Shown here one piece after another: positions 8,135 through 15,277 of a stretch of 16,385 nucleotides of DNA (its first letter is position 1; every line of letters starts with the position of its first letter). The stretch is from Coemansia sp. RSA 1804 (lineage: Eukaryota > Kickxellomycota > Kickxellomycetes > Kickxellales > Kickxellaceae). The notes beneath the pieces were generated by a model. The model was not told where the DNA came from, did not search any database, and worked only from the letters and a program-made list of their open reading frames with translations. The translations under genes were made by a program, and so were the position numbers. The stretch spans positions 1-16,385 of the forward strand of contig JANBTH010000484.1 in NCBI GenBank assembly GCA_027578815.1. The letters run 5' to 3'.

Positions 8135-8440
8135 CTAAAGCGCAATGTCCGAGAGGTCGACATCCTCCAGAACGTCGTGAAGGGTGTTGAGCGATTTGAG
8201 GATCTGGCGCGTGCTTGGATACATGACAAAGCCCGACGGCGGACTGGTTTCGCGCAGCCACGTGCGGAACCCCCACTCGGCCTCGCTGATCAGCGACTCG
8301 TGCTCCTTGGCCGTAAGCGCCGATGATTCGGAGCTGCTTGCGGCCCGATCTGCGCCAACCACCTCGGGCTTTTTCTGCGTTGGCGAGGTCACTAGCACCG
8401 ACCCTCCTCCGCCGCCGCTCATTCTTCTCTCGGCCGTCAT
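8135..8440 (-). CDS. Conserved-looking small protein of unknown function (101 residues)
   Basis: The frame starts at ATG 8440-8438 and ends at TAG 8137-8135. The frame continues upstream to a TTG at 8500, but the sequence beyond 8440 on this strand is C/T-rich and looks like a 5' untranslated leader, so the ATG is preferred; a second Met lies six residues in. Residues 1-40 are Gly/Ser/Ala-rich and probably disordered, with a run of five glycines. Residues about 43-101 look folded: E-H-E-S-L-I-S-E-A-E-W-G-F-R-T-W-L-R-E followed by P-P-S-G-F-V-M-Y-P and a Leu-rich acidic C-terminus ending D-V-D-L-S-D-I-A-L. The two Trp residues and the regular hydrophobic spacing suggest a real domain, but I do not recognise it. 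It has no signal peptide or membrane segment. The gene is convergent with the RsfS gene. Confidence 0.6.
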   Translation of the reverse strand: MTAERRMSGGGGGSVLVTSPTQKKPEVVGADRAASSSESSALTAKEHESLISEAEWGFRTWLRETSPPSGFVMYPSTRQILKSLNTLHDVLEDVDLSDIAL

Positions 8441-9909
8441 GCGATCTGCGTTCCCGACGAAGCGGCTGTGTCGTGTGTGTGCTTGGGAAGGAAGGGCCAA
8501 AAAGGGGCAGCGGGATGCGACAATAGAGACAGGAATATAGACAATATGAATACGCGAAAGAACAAGTGACTTGCAATAGAGAAGGAGAGAGAGAGAAAGA
8601 AGCGCGGCAAATGCGGCGGGATTCCTCTAGGACTTTTTTATATGCCTCGTGTCCGCAGTGTAGGAAGAAGATGCGGTGATAGTCAGTTGTGTCGGTTTCC
8701 GTGTCTGATTGCCGAGCAGGTGAGTTCTTCTATTTGCTACCTACAAAATGTTCTTTTTTTAGTTGCTGCTGTTGCTAGACTCCAAGGCTAATGCAGCTGG
8801 GTCGCTTTTGGAAAAGAGAAAGACAAGGAAGGAAGAAGGGGGGAGCAAAAGTAGCGAGGAAGACGTCTTGCATAAAAAGCTATTCCAGAATAGGCCAAAG
8901 AAAAGAGTTTGTATTCTAAAGCAGCCAGAGACCGAAAAAAGTTTTATTTTATTATTCGAGTGGAAATATATAAATATGAAACAGTGGAGTAAAAAAGAAA
9001 GCAAAAAGGAAAGAGAAGACAGGCCCTTGAAGACCGCAATATGGACGCGAATCTTGAGCTTGGCCATTTCCTTTTATATTGCCATTTTACAACAATAATG
9101 AATGCCCTTTTGGTGTTCCCTCTCTTGGGCCATGCGACATTTCGGAACAAGGAATATTGTTTGTTTGTATGCTAAGAAAAAAATGAAATGGTTGATGATT
9201 GATGAGGATGGCGGCCTCGCAGTTGCCACAAAATGGTGTGTGCTTTTTTCTTGTTTTCCTATTGAGGCGCGGCCACCTTCATTTCGCTTGTCTCTTTCTA
9301 CTGCGCCTCCTTTGCTTGTTCATTTGTTTGTTCGTTCTGGAGCTAAGAAAAGAGATAAAGCTCATGAGAGAAATGCGCTTGTATCTGGAAACCTCGGATA
9401 CCATGGAGGAGGGGGAGGAGCCATTGCAAAAGTTTTCTTATTGCACCGAATTGTATACTGCAATGCATCTATTGTTCTTTGAGGAAGACGAGGAAACGGC
9501 AGTAAGAAACCAAGGTTTCCAAAAAAGGGAACCAGCAAATCCAACCATCCAACCAGCAAGCAAACTCTTTTTTTCGTTGCTTGGTTCTCATGAGTGCATT
9601 TGCTTGGCGACTACTGCTGGTTAGTTCATCTTGTGATTCCCGGCTTGGAAGGGGGGTCTGATAATGCTTTATTTGGACAAAGCATTTCACATTCTGCACA
9701 ATACAATACAGCAGCGGAGAGAGAGAGGAGGTGTGACCCATGCACAAGCCGTACACAGCGACAGCAGCGACAGCAGCAGCAGAAACAGCAGAAACAGCAT
9801 CAGACAGGTGGTGTCGGAATTCTAAATTGCTTCTCTTGCACAGACGATTTAATTAAACAAGAACAAAACAACACATTGTGCTCAACAAGGGAAAGAGGCC
9901 ATTGCATTT
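8441..9909. other. Gene-poor region between the 101-codon gene and MEMO
   Basis: The first 200 bases are the probable promoter and C/T-rich leader of the minus-strand gene. On the plus strand 8720-8762 looks like a 43-base intron (GTGAGT donor, T8-AG acceptor) that would join two short open frames; this is annotated separately. Further right the plus strand is T-rich at 9240-9345 and open from an ATG at 9202 to 9624 (about 140 codons); its leucine/phenylalanine-rich N-terminus reflects the T tract. The later part looks faintly protein-like, but I cannot support it as a gene. A CAG-rich tract is at about 9757-9800. A minus-strand AATAAA at 9673-9668 could serve the MEMO transcript. Confidence 0.5.
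8642..9098 (+). CDS. Doubtful two-exon small gene (137 residues)
   Basis: Exon 1 would be 8642-8719 (26 codons from an ATG), followed by an intron at 8720-8762 with GTGAGT donor and a poly-T tract ending in AG, then exon 2 at 8763-9098. Both exons are in phase 0 and the joined frame is open for 137 codons. The product would be rich in Lys/Glu (about residues 45-115), with a hydrophobic C-terminal segment resembling a tail anchor (R-I-L-S-L-A-I-S-F-Y-I-A-I-L). No family is recognised, and the A-rich composition alone could give such a frame. The splice signals are the best evidence; a spliced non-coding RNA divergent from the 101-codon gene is an equally good reading. Confidence 0.2.
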
Positions 9910-10980
9910 CTACCAGCAAAGGTAGGCCGAGGCGTAGCTGACGGACGAGTCTCTGGGACTAAGAACCTTGCTGGACTGGTCGTACTTGACAAACCGCAGA
10001 CGCGGAGCATCCGAAGCCGCGCTGCCAGCCGCCAACGCAGCGTCCAGCTGGTCACGCGAGTACAGCGAGTTGACAGCAGCCAGCAGCACGCCGATCGGAT
10101 GGCGGCCGCAGATGGTGTTGTCCGTTTCCTCCAGATACCGCGCAAATGCACGATGATCCAGCCTGGCGATCTCGCGCATCCCCATCCAGTCCAGGTCCCT
10201 GATGGATTTCCATATCGGCTGTGCAGCCGCCCCAGCAGAAGCAGCAAAAGCAGCAGAAGCAGCAGAAGCAGCGGTGGCGGTGGTGCTGCGCGTGGTCCCC
10301 AGATGCACGAATGCCTGAGTATCCTCGTCTCTGTACAGCGTGAACCGGAACCGGCTGCCCCAGTGGCAAAAGTCCGACGAGATGACAAACAGGTTCTTCT
10401 CGTCCGCAAGGTACGGGGCCAGCATCTCGCCGTACTGCCGCTCCTTTTCGAGCCTCAGATTGCCGACCATGATGGGCACAAGCCGGATGCGATCAACCGA
10501 CGCCTCGAAGATCTTGTAAATAAACGGCAGATGCATCTCCAGACTATGCTCGTCCTCATCGGCCCTGGTGCTCATAAACTGCCACGCATCGGGGCCCCAC
10601 TTGCTGCGCAGCTCATCGATGGTATCCCTGTCCACGCGGATGTTGCCCATCGGCGTCTCGTACTCGTCGCACGCGGATACCGCGCACTTCTCCAGGTACA
10701 CGTGGTGCGACGGGCCTAGCAGAAACACCCGCCGCACCTTGGTCACGTCGATGCACCGGTACGCGTAGGCTGCGGTGGCGCCGCTGTAGCTGAGTCCCGC
10801 GTGGGGCCCGATTATTGCCCGCACCCCCGTGACTGGCGCCTGGCAGCGCGAGCCCGCTGGCTCGATCTCCGGAATCGCGTCAGGAACGTCGTTGAGCCAG
10901 TCCTGGAGCTCGCCACCGAGCTGCGCCCCGTCTGCGGTGTACCAGCTCCCTGCATGCGAAGCCTCGCGAACACGAACCAT
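9910..10980 (-). CDS. MEMO1: MEMO family protein
   Basis: Encodes 356 residues from ATG 10980 to TAG 9912-9910. The start is chosen because residues 3-14 (R-V-R-E-A-S-H-A-G-S-W-Y) align with the N-terminus of MEMO proteins; the frame is open 57 codons further but only to a TTG. Family landmarks are G-P-H-A-G at 58-62, L-G-P-S-H-H at 88-93, Y-E-T-P-M-G at 107-112, E-H-S-L-E-M-H-L-P at 144-152, I-S-S-D-F-C-H-W-G at 200-208 and N-T-I-C-G-R-H-P-I at 288-296. H60, H92 and C291 correspond to the metal/active-site residues of human MEMO1. The family is related to class III extradiol dioxygenases; reported roles are redox, copper or iron handling and cytoskeletal signalling, and the exact activity is debated. 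An Ala/Ser/Thr-rich insertion occupies about 229-253, making the protein longer than the roughly 300-residue norm. A 5' leader intron is plausible: donor GTATGT at 11229, acceptor CTAACCAG ending at 10982. Confidence 0.95.
   Translation of the reverse strand: MVRVREASHAGSWYTADGAQLGGELQDWLNDVPDAIPEIEPAGSRCQAPVTGVRAIIGPHAGLSYSGATAAYAYRCIDVTKVRRVFLLGPSHHVYLEKCAVSACDEYETPMGNIRVDRDTIDELRSKWGPDAWQFMSTRADEDEHSLEMHLPFIYKIFEASVDRIRLVPIMVGNLRLEKERQYGEMLAPYLADEKNLFVISSDFCHWGSRFRFTLYRDEDTQAFVHLGTTRSTTATAASAASAAFAASAGAAAQPIWKSIRDLDWMGMREIARLDHRAFARYLEETDNTICGRHPIGVLLAAVNSLYSRDQLDAALAAGSAASDAPRLRFVKYDQSSKVLSPRDSSVSYASAYLCW
10222..10296 (-). repeat. GCA/GCT-type triplet repeat encoding an alanine-rich insertion in MEMO
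   Basis: On the plus strand this is a run of imperfect AGCAGCAGAAGCAGC-type units followed by GGTGGCGGTGG. Read on the minus strand it encodes residues about 229-253 of MEMO, mostly Ala with Ser and Thr. It is in frame and a multiple of three, consistent with triplet slippage within a surface loop rather than a missed intron, though the latter is not excluded. Confidence 0.7.
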
Positions 10981-11492
10981 CCTGGTTAGTCTCTTTTGTG
11001 CGTAGGAGCTAGATACTGCGGGGGAAGAAGAAATACGAGTTGAGGCGAGAAAGAGTGTATATAGTGTATGCGGAGTGGTCGAATTAGCAATGGAGAGAAG
11101 AAAGGCTGAACAGAAAATGGACAACAGGCGAGGAGGAGAGAAAGAAAACAAGAATAAAGGAGGAGGGGAGATTGTTCAAAAGGGCTGTGTAGGAGGCGCA
11201 GATGACGACACCAGCGTTCCAGCACATACCAGTCTGGCAAATGTAGACCATATATAGTTGATACCAAGCATCATACAGAAACAATATATATAAGGGCTGA
11301 CTAGCTAGAATAGAACCTTCATGTATTGCCTGAACAGCTTGCACGCATAAGAAAGCTACATCTCGCCGAAACAAGAAGAAAAGGACTAAGAGGAGGAAGA
11401 AAGCAGAAATAAGAAGAGAACACTGTTAACGGTTCAAGCCAAACGAAAGAACAGTCTCAGTCGGGTTTCCCCTTGGCAAGTTGAGCACCTTC
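10981..11492. other. MEMO upstream region, possible leader intron and TATA element
   Basis: This lies upstream of MEMO and downstream of the ATP synthase g gene, both on minus. Read on minus there is a TATATATA element at about 11291-11284, a GTATGT donor at 11229 and ACTAACCAG ending at 10982, one base before the MEMO ATG. Together they describe a 5' leader with a 248-base intron. The interval is purine-rich on plus (11085-11170 and 11370-11425). No gene is seen. Confidence 0.45.
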
Positions 11493-12396
11493 TTAGTGCT
11501 TGTAGCCGATGAGGTTGCCGCGACCAACGATCTCGCCAATAACGAACAGCGACGACAGCTCAAACGTCTTGATAGCGCCTCTCTTCCACTGATCCAGGGG
11601 AATGTCCTTGAGCGACTTGACGTTCTTGATCTTCACAAACTCAAGCACCTTGAACAGCTGGGTCTCGGCAGCAACAAAATCGGCCTTCTTCGGAAGCGTA
11701 AAGTTCTGGCGCACAATCACCTGCTTGCCAAGATGGAACGCAACCTCGGAGTAGTAGATCAGCGGCTCAAGAGCGCCTACATATGAGAAAGGAAGAGATT
11801 AGCGCAAAACAAAACAAAAGAAAATGGTTGGGTTTATTTAGACACGGGCACTTTATAGATTGCGCGACATACACAAGAAACAGTGTGTTGAGGAAAAAAG
11901 CAACTTACCAATGGTCTTGTTAAGGGGCGTCTTGATAGCAGCAGGGAGCGGATCTACACAATACCAAGTAGACATTGCACGATGGAACAGAGAAAGACAG
12001 ACAGTTAGCAACAAGGAAGACCTCCTCCCAATCAATGGTGCCAGATGCTCGAGACACAAGCCATTGCTCCGCAAGAGAAGAAGAAGAAAAATGTAACTTA
12101 CTGGTGACGGCCTTGTACAGGTTGCAAAGAGTCTTGGTCAGACCCTGGGCTACATAAAAGAAGATCAGACGGAACACACACAAGTTTAGAAGAGCGTCTA
12201 TTCACAGCAGATAAACTATCGAGGCCTTTCTCCCCCGCATAAATGCCCAGCAAGCACAGAGATAACACTTACACTTGACTGTGCTGGCAGCGTTGGTCAC
12301 AGCCTGTCCAGCCTTCTGGGACACAGATTCGGTGCTGGCATAGCGAATGTAGGCCCGAGTAACCGGGGTGGTCTTCGAAAGAGCGCGCATAGACAT
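11493..12396 (-). CDS. ATP20: Mitochondrial F1Fo ATP synthase subunit g, four exons
   Basis: Exons on minus: 12396-12273, 12149-12102, 11953-11909 and 11776-11493, giving 166 residues. All three introns have GTAAGT donors and T-G-T-A-G acceptors and fall in phase 1; intron 2 contains a TTGCTAAC branch-point candidate. ATG 12396 is the first Met (context AAAAAAATGTC); a second Met follows two codons later. Residues 1-22 (Arg, Ser, Thr, Ala, few acidic) look like a mitochondrial targeting segment. The C-terminal part has the subunit g signature: L-P-K-K-A-D-F near 104-110, then F-V-I-G-E-I-V-G-R-G-N-L-I-G-Y, where G153-x3-G157 is the GxxxG motif of the single membrane helix. Subunit g sits in the Fo membrane sector with subunit e and stabilises ATP synthase dimers and cristae shape. 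The protein is longer than yeast Atp20, mainly at the N-terminus. Confidence 0.94.
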
Positions 12397-13500
12397 TTTT
12401 TTAGATACTCCAAAAGGCAAGAGACGTGCGAATGTGTGTGTTTTTATACAAATCTATCCAAGGCGAGCAGCAAAGGAACAAGCAAGACAGAGTATTAAAA
12501 ACTGAATGCAAGAGACAAAAGAAGAAGAGGAGCGGGTGATTAAGGGTAACAGCAGGGGGGGCTAAATGAGCTGAAGAACGGAAAAGGAGAAGGAAAAAAC
12601 GGAAAGCTTCTTGTTCTGTTACTTTTTTCTCTTCTTCATGTTCTTATCCCAAGAAAGAGCCAACTTGGGGGCTAATATATTTGGGACAGATCCAATCAGA
12701 GCCATTAGAATGGGAGCAGATTAAAAAGAACCGCGGAAAAACTGGACTGTTTTTTTTCCTAGATAAAGAAAACAGAGTCGGCTCGATGAGCTGTTGTTGT
12801 TTCAGCTTTTGTGAGCCGTGGGCGCCACATGTGCATGAAATAGCGATGAGATTAGAACAGATCAAAGCGCCCTGGCGGAAACGCTAGAGCGGCTTGATCT
12901 AGTCTGCGCTAGTTAGTTCAAGCGCAAGGGGGCGAATGGACGTCGGATGCGGTGGTCTGTGAGTCAGATCCACCCGCTGACATGTCTAGCAGCACCTGGC
13001 TGACAATAAGCAAGGGTAGACAGAAGCCACAGGTGCGTGGAGTGTGTGGCATGGTGCCTTTCGCCGGAGATGCTGCTGCTGCTGTTGCTGCTGCTGCTGG
13101 CGGGGCAATTGCACTATTGAGAAGCCAGCTCAACCACCAACAACCATGGACAATGGCAACCAAGCAATGACCCACTTCCATTCCATTCTCTGCACCGAAA
13201 AGAATCTGGGCGTTTATGCACGCAGGACGCTTTGGCCGCTTATTCCCCTTTCCTTCTCTTTGTTCGGAAGAATGGGGGCAGGGTTGCACACCGACAGACA
13301 AAGCAGCATGAACAGCAGCGTTTTGGCGGTGAAAGAAAAGAAGAGAAAAGAAGGTCAGGGTTAGTGAGGAGAAGTTTTTTTTTTTTCCTTTGGCTTTTCA
13401 CCTCTCTGACCTATTTCAACACATTTTTTCTTGTTGTTTGTTGATTATCCACAACCGGCACCACTTGTTTCAGCACAGAATACCACCGCCATCGCACACA
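12397..13500. other. Divergent promoter region of ATP synthase g and DAHP synthase
   Basis: About 1.1 kb between divergent genes. The DAHP synthase side has a T tract (13376-13387) and a C/T-rich leader ending in CATCGCACACAATG. A CTG/TTG triplet run is at about 13069-13100. A plus-strand frame from ATG 12982 to 13170 (62 codons) would give a peptide with an Ala/Gly-rich hydrophobic stretch encoded by that triplet run; I see no independent support for it as a gene. No RNA gene is seen. Confidence 0.5.
13069..13100 (+). repeat. CTG/GCT triplet repeat with one interruption
   Basis: GCTGCTGCTGCTGTTGCTGCTGCTGCTGG: nine or so trinucleotide units with one TTG interruption, in the spacer upstream of DAHP synthase. 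It is a simple-sequence repeat that could vary in length between strains. Confidence 0.75.
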
Positions 13501-14637
13501 ATGAGCACCGAGGCACAGAAGCAGGACGGCAGCAACCAGCACCGCTACGTGCACGCACTGAACGAGCTGGACGACGTGAATATCCGGCGCATCCGGCCGC
13601 TCATCCCGCCGCAGATCCTGATGGAAGACCTGCCGCTGACGGAGGCGGCAGCAGCAACGATTGTGCGCGGACGCAAGGAGGCGGCAGCCATCATCAACGG
13701 CACCGACGACCGGCTGCTCGTGGTAGTTGGGCCGTGCTCGATCCACCACCCGGCAGCAGCACTGGAGTACGCGGATGCGCTCAAGGAGTACGCGGACACG
13801 GCGGCGGATGAGCTGTGCATCGTGATGCGTGTGTACTTTGAGAAGCCGCGCACCACGGTTGGGTGGAAGGGGCTTATCAACGACCCCGACCTCAACGGCA
13901 ACTTTGCCATCAACAAGGGGCTGCGCAAGGCGCGCACCCTGCTGCTTGATATTGCGCAAAGGGGACTGCCGGCAGGGTGCGAGCTGCTGGACACGATCTC
14001 CCCGCAGTACATCGGCGATCTGATCAGCTGGGGCGCGATTGGCGCACGCACCACGGAGTCGCAGGTGCATCGCGAGCTGGCGTCGGGCATGTCTGTGCCG
14101 ATTGGATTCAAGAACGGAACGGACGGCAATGTGCGCATCGCCATCGATGCGATCAAGTCGGCGCAGTCGCCACACAGCTTCCTGTCGGTGACCAAGCAGG
14201 GGCTGAGCGCTATTGTCGAGACGCAGGGCAACACGCTGTGCCACGTCATCTTGCGCGGCGGCGCCGACGGGCCCAACTACAGCGAGAAGCATGTTGACGA
14301 GTACTCGGCGAAGCTGGCCAGCGCCGGCGTCAACGCCCGCGTCATGGTCGACTGCAGCCACGGAAACAGCTGCAAGGACTTCCGCAAGCAGCCGCTGGTG
14401 GCCGACAGCATCGCCCACCAGCTCAGCGCCTGCGAGTCGGGCACGCGCATCAGCGGCGTGATGATCGAGAGCAACCTTGTGGAGGGCTCGCAGACCATCC
14501 CGGCCGACGGCGACTTGTCGAAGCTGGTCTACGGCAAGAGCGTCACCGACGCCTGCGTCAACTGGGACGACACCGTCGCCATCCTCGACGACCTGCGCGA
14601 CGCCGTGCGCAACCGCCGCAGAAGAGCCGCCGTCTAA
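13501..14637 (+). CDS. ARO3/ARO4: 3-deoxy-D-arabino-heptulosonate-7-phosphate (DAHP) synthase, class I
   Basis: Encodes 378 residues without introns. The ATG at 13501 (context CACACAATGAG) is preferred over the upstream open frame because the protein then matches the roughly 370-residue fungal and enterobacterial family. The enzyme condenses phosphoenolpyruvate with erythrose 4-phosphate, the first step of the shikimate pathway to aromatic amino acids, in the cytosol. Catalytic landmarks are V-G-P-C-S-I-H at 76-82 with metal ligand C79, R-V-Y-F-E-K-P-R-T-T at 110-119, G-F-K-N-G-T-D-G at 202-209, L-R-G-G at 251-254, D-C-S-H-G-N at 284-289 with ligand H287, E323 in I-E-S-N, and D350 in S-V-T-D-A-C. 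These correspond to the metal and substrate residues of E. coli AroG. The N-terminal extension that carries the allosteric site in AroG/Aro4 is present, so feedback inhibition is expected, but whether by Phe or Tyr cannot be decided by eye. The last residues are Arg-rich. Codon third positions are strongly G/C. Confidence 0.97.
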   Translation: MSTEAQKQDGSNQHRYVHALNELDDVNIRRIRPLIPPQILMEDLPLTEAAAATIVRGRKEAAAIINGTDDRLLVVVGPCSIHHPAAALEYADALKEYADTAADELCIVMRVYFEKPRTTVGWKGLINDPDLNGNFAINKGLRKARTLLLDIAQRGLPAGCELLDTISPQYIGDLISWGAIGARTTESQVHRELASGMSVPIGFKNGTDGNVRIAIDAIKSAQSPHSFLSVTKQGLSAIVETQGNTLCHVILRGGADGPNYSEKHVDEYSAKLASAGVNARVMVDCSHGNSCKDFRKQPLVADSIAHQLSACESGTRISGVMIESNLVEGSQTIPADGDLSKLVYGKSVTDACVNWDDTVAILDDLRDAVRNRRRRAAV

Positions 14638-15277
14638 GCGTGCTGCTCTTCTGGAAAAAAACAGCGAATAGGCGGCCAGCAATTGATTGGAATAGTAGCA
14701 CCTTTCTTGTGCAAACAAAACAGGTTTTTTGTTTTTTTGCTTCCCCCTTTTTTTGTTTACCATAAAATCTGCGGGCCTGTCAGAACGTTTCCCGCAACTG
14801 AAAAAAAAAGTGAGAGAAAAAGGCGTTTTCCTCCGCCGGCTTCCTCTCCCTCGTCTCCCTCGTCTCCCTATGCTCTCTGTTTTCTCTTCTCCTCTTTTCC
14901 TCCCTACTTTAGGTTTCTGATACTTTATTGTTATTATTAAACGCTCTTTGCTTTGATTTACCCTTCTCTATCTTTTGACATTTTCAGTTGCGTGTATACG
15001 ATTTAAGGATTATAAACATCGCTTGTGCCTGCAACCGTCCTTTGTCTTGCTTCTACTCCGAGCCTATCTATATAAAAACATTACATCCTATTTGACACTG
15101 TATTTTGGCCTTGCTAGCGAATGGATTATACCAAGGTACTTATTTTGCGATAATGCTGTCTTTCTTTCTTTCTCAGCATGTGCTCATTGCTATTGCCACT
15201 GGGTATCTGGCGCAGACCGCCCTCCACCAACTGACTAACTGACCAACTAACAGCATATAACAATGCAAAGCGTGTAG
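14638..15277. other. Intergenic region and unresolved 5' part of the CLASP gene
   Basis: The left half is T/C-rich with GTCTCC repeats (14847-14870) and ATTAAA at 14936-14941, a possible poly(A) signal for DAHP synthase. TATATAAAA at 15069-15077 is a good TATA-box candidate for the downstream gene. It is followed by ATG GAT TAT ACC AAG at 15121-15135, a possible intron to TTTCTCAG at 15176, an open stretch from 15177, CTAACAG at 15247-15253 and GTGTAG at 15272-15277. The exon joining could not be made to keep frame with confidence. Confidence 0.5.
15069..15077 (+). promoter_or_regulatory. TATA-box candidate for the CLASP gene
   Basis: TATATAAAA lies about 52 bases before the ATG at 15121 and about 210 before the first recognisable CLASP codons. 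It is the only strong TATA element in this spacer. The assignment is by position only. Confidence 0.35.

Noticed and set aside
7869..8576. 235-codon minus-strand open frame overlapping the 101-codon gene
   Set aside because: It is in a different frame from the better-looking 8135-8440 product and has Arg-rich, frame-shifted character with no domain; its N-terminus would lie in the C/T-rich leader.
9202..9624. Plus-strand frame of about 140 codons with a hydrophobic start
   Set aside because: The hydrophobic segment comes from a T-rich tract. The later part looks slightly protein-like but has no recognisable motif or clear transcript signals.
11429..11442. GGTTCAAGCC, resembling a tRNA B box
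   Set aside because: No A box, acceptor stem or anticodon arm could be drawn around it.
12952..13170. Small plus-strand frame with an Ala/Gly-rich hydrophobic stretch
   Set aside because: The hydrophobic part is simply the CTG/TTG triplet run read in frame, and no splice, poly(A) or family evidence supports a gene.
13411..14763. 450-codon minus-strand open frame
   Set aside because: It lies antisense to DAHP synthase, whose motifs are complete. G/C-rich third positions remove stops on the other strand and give spurious Val/Ala/Arg-rich frames.
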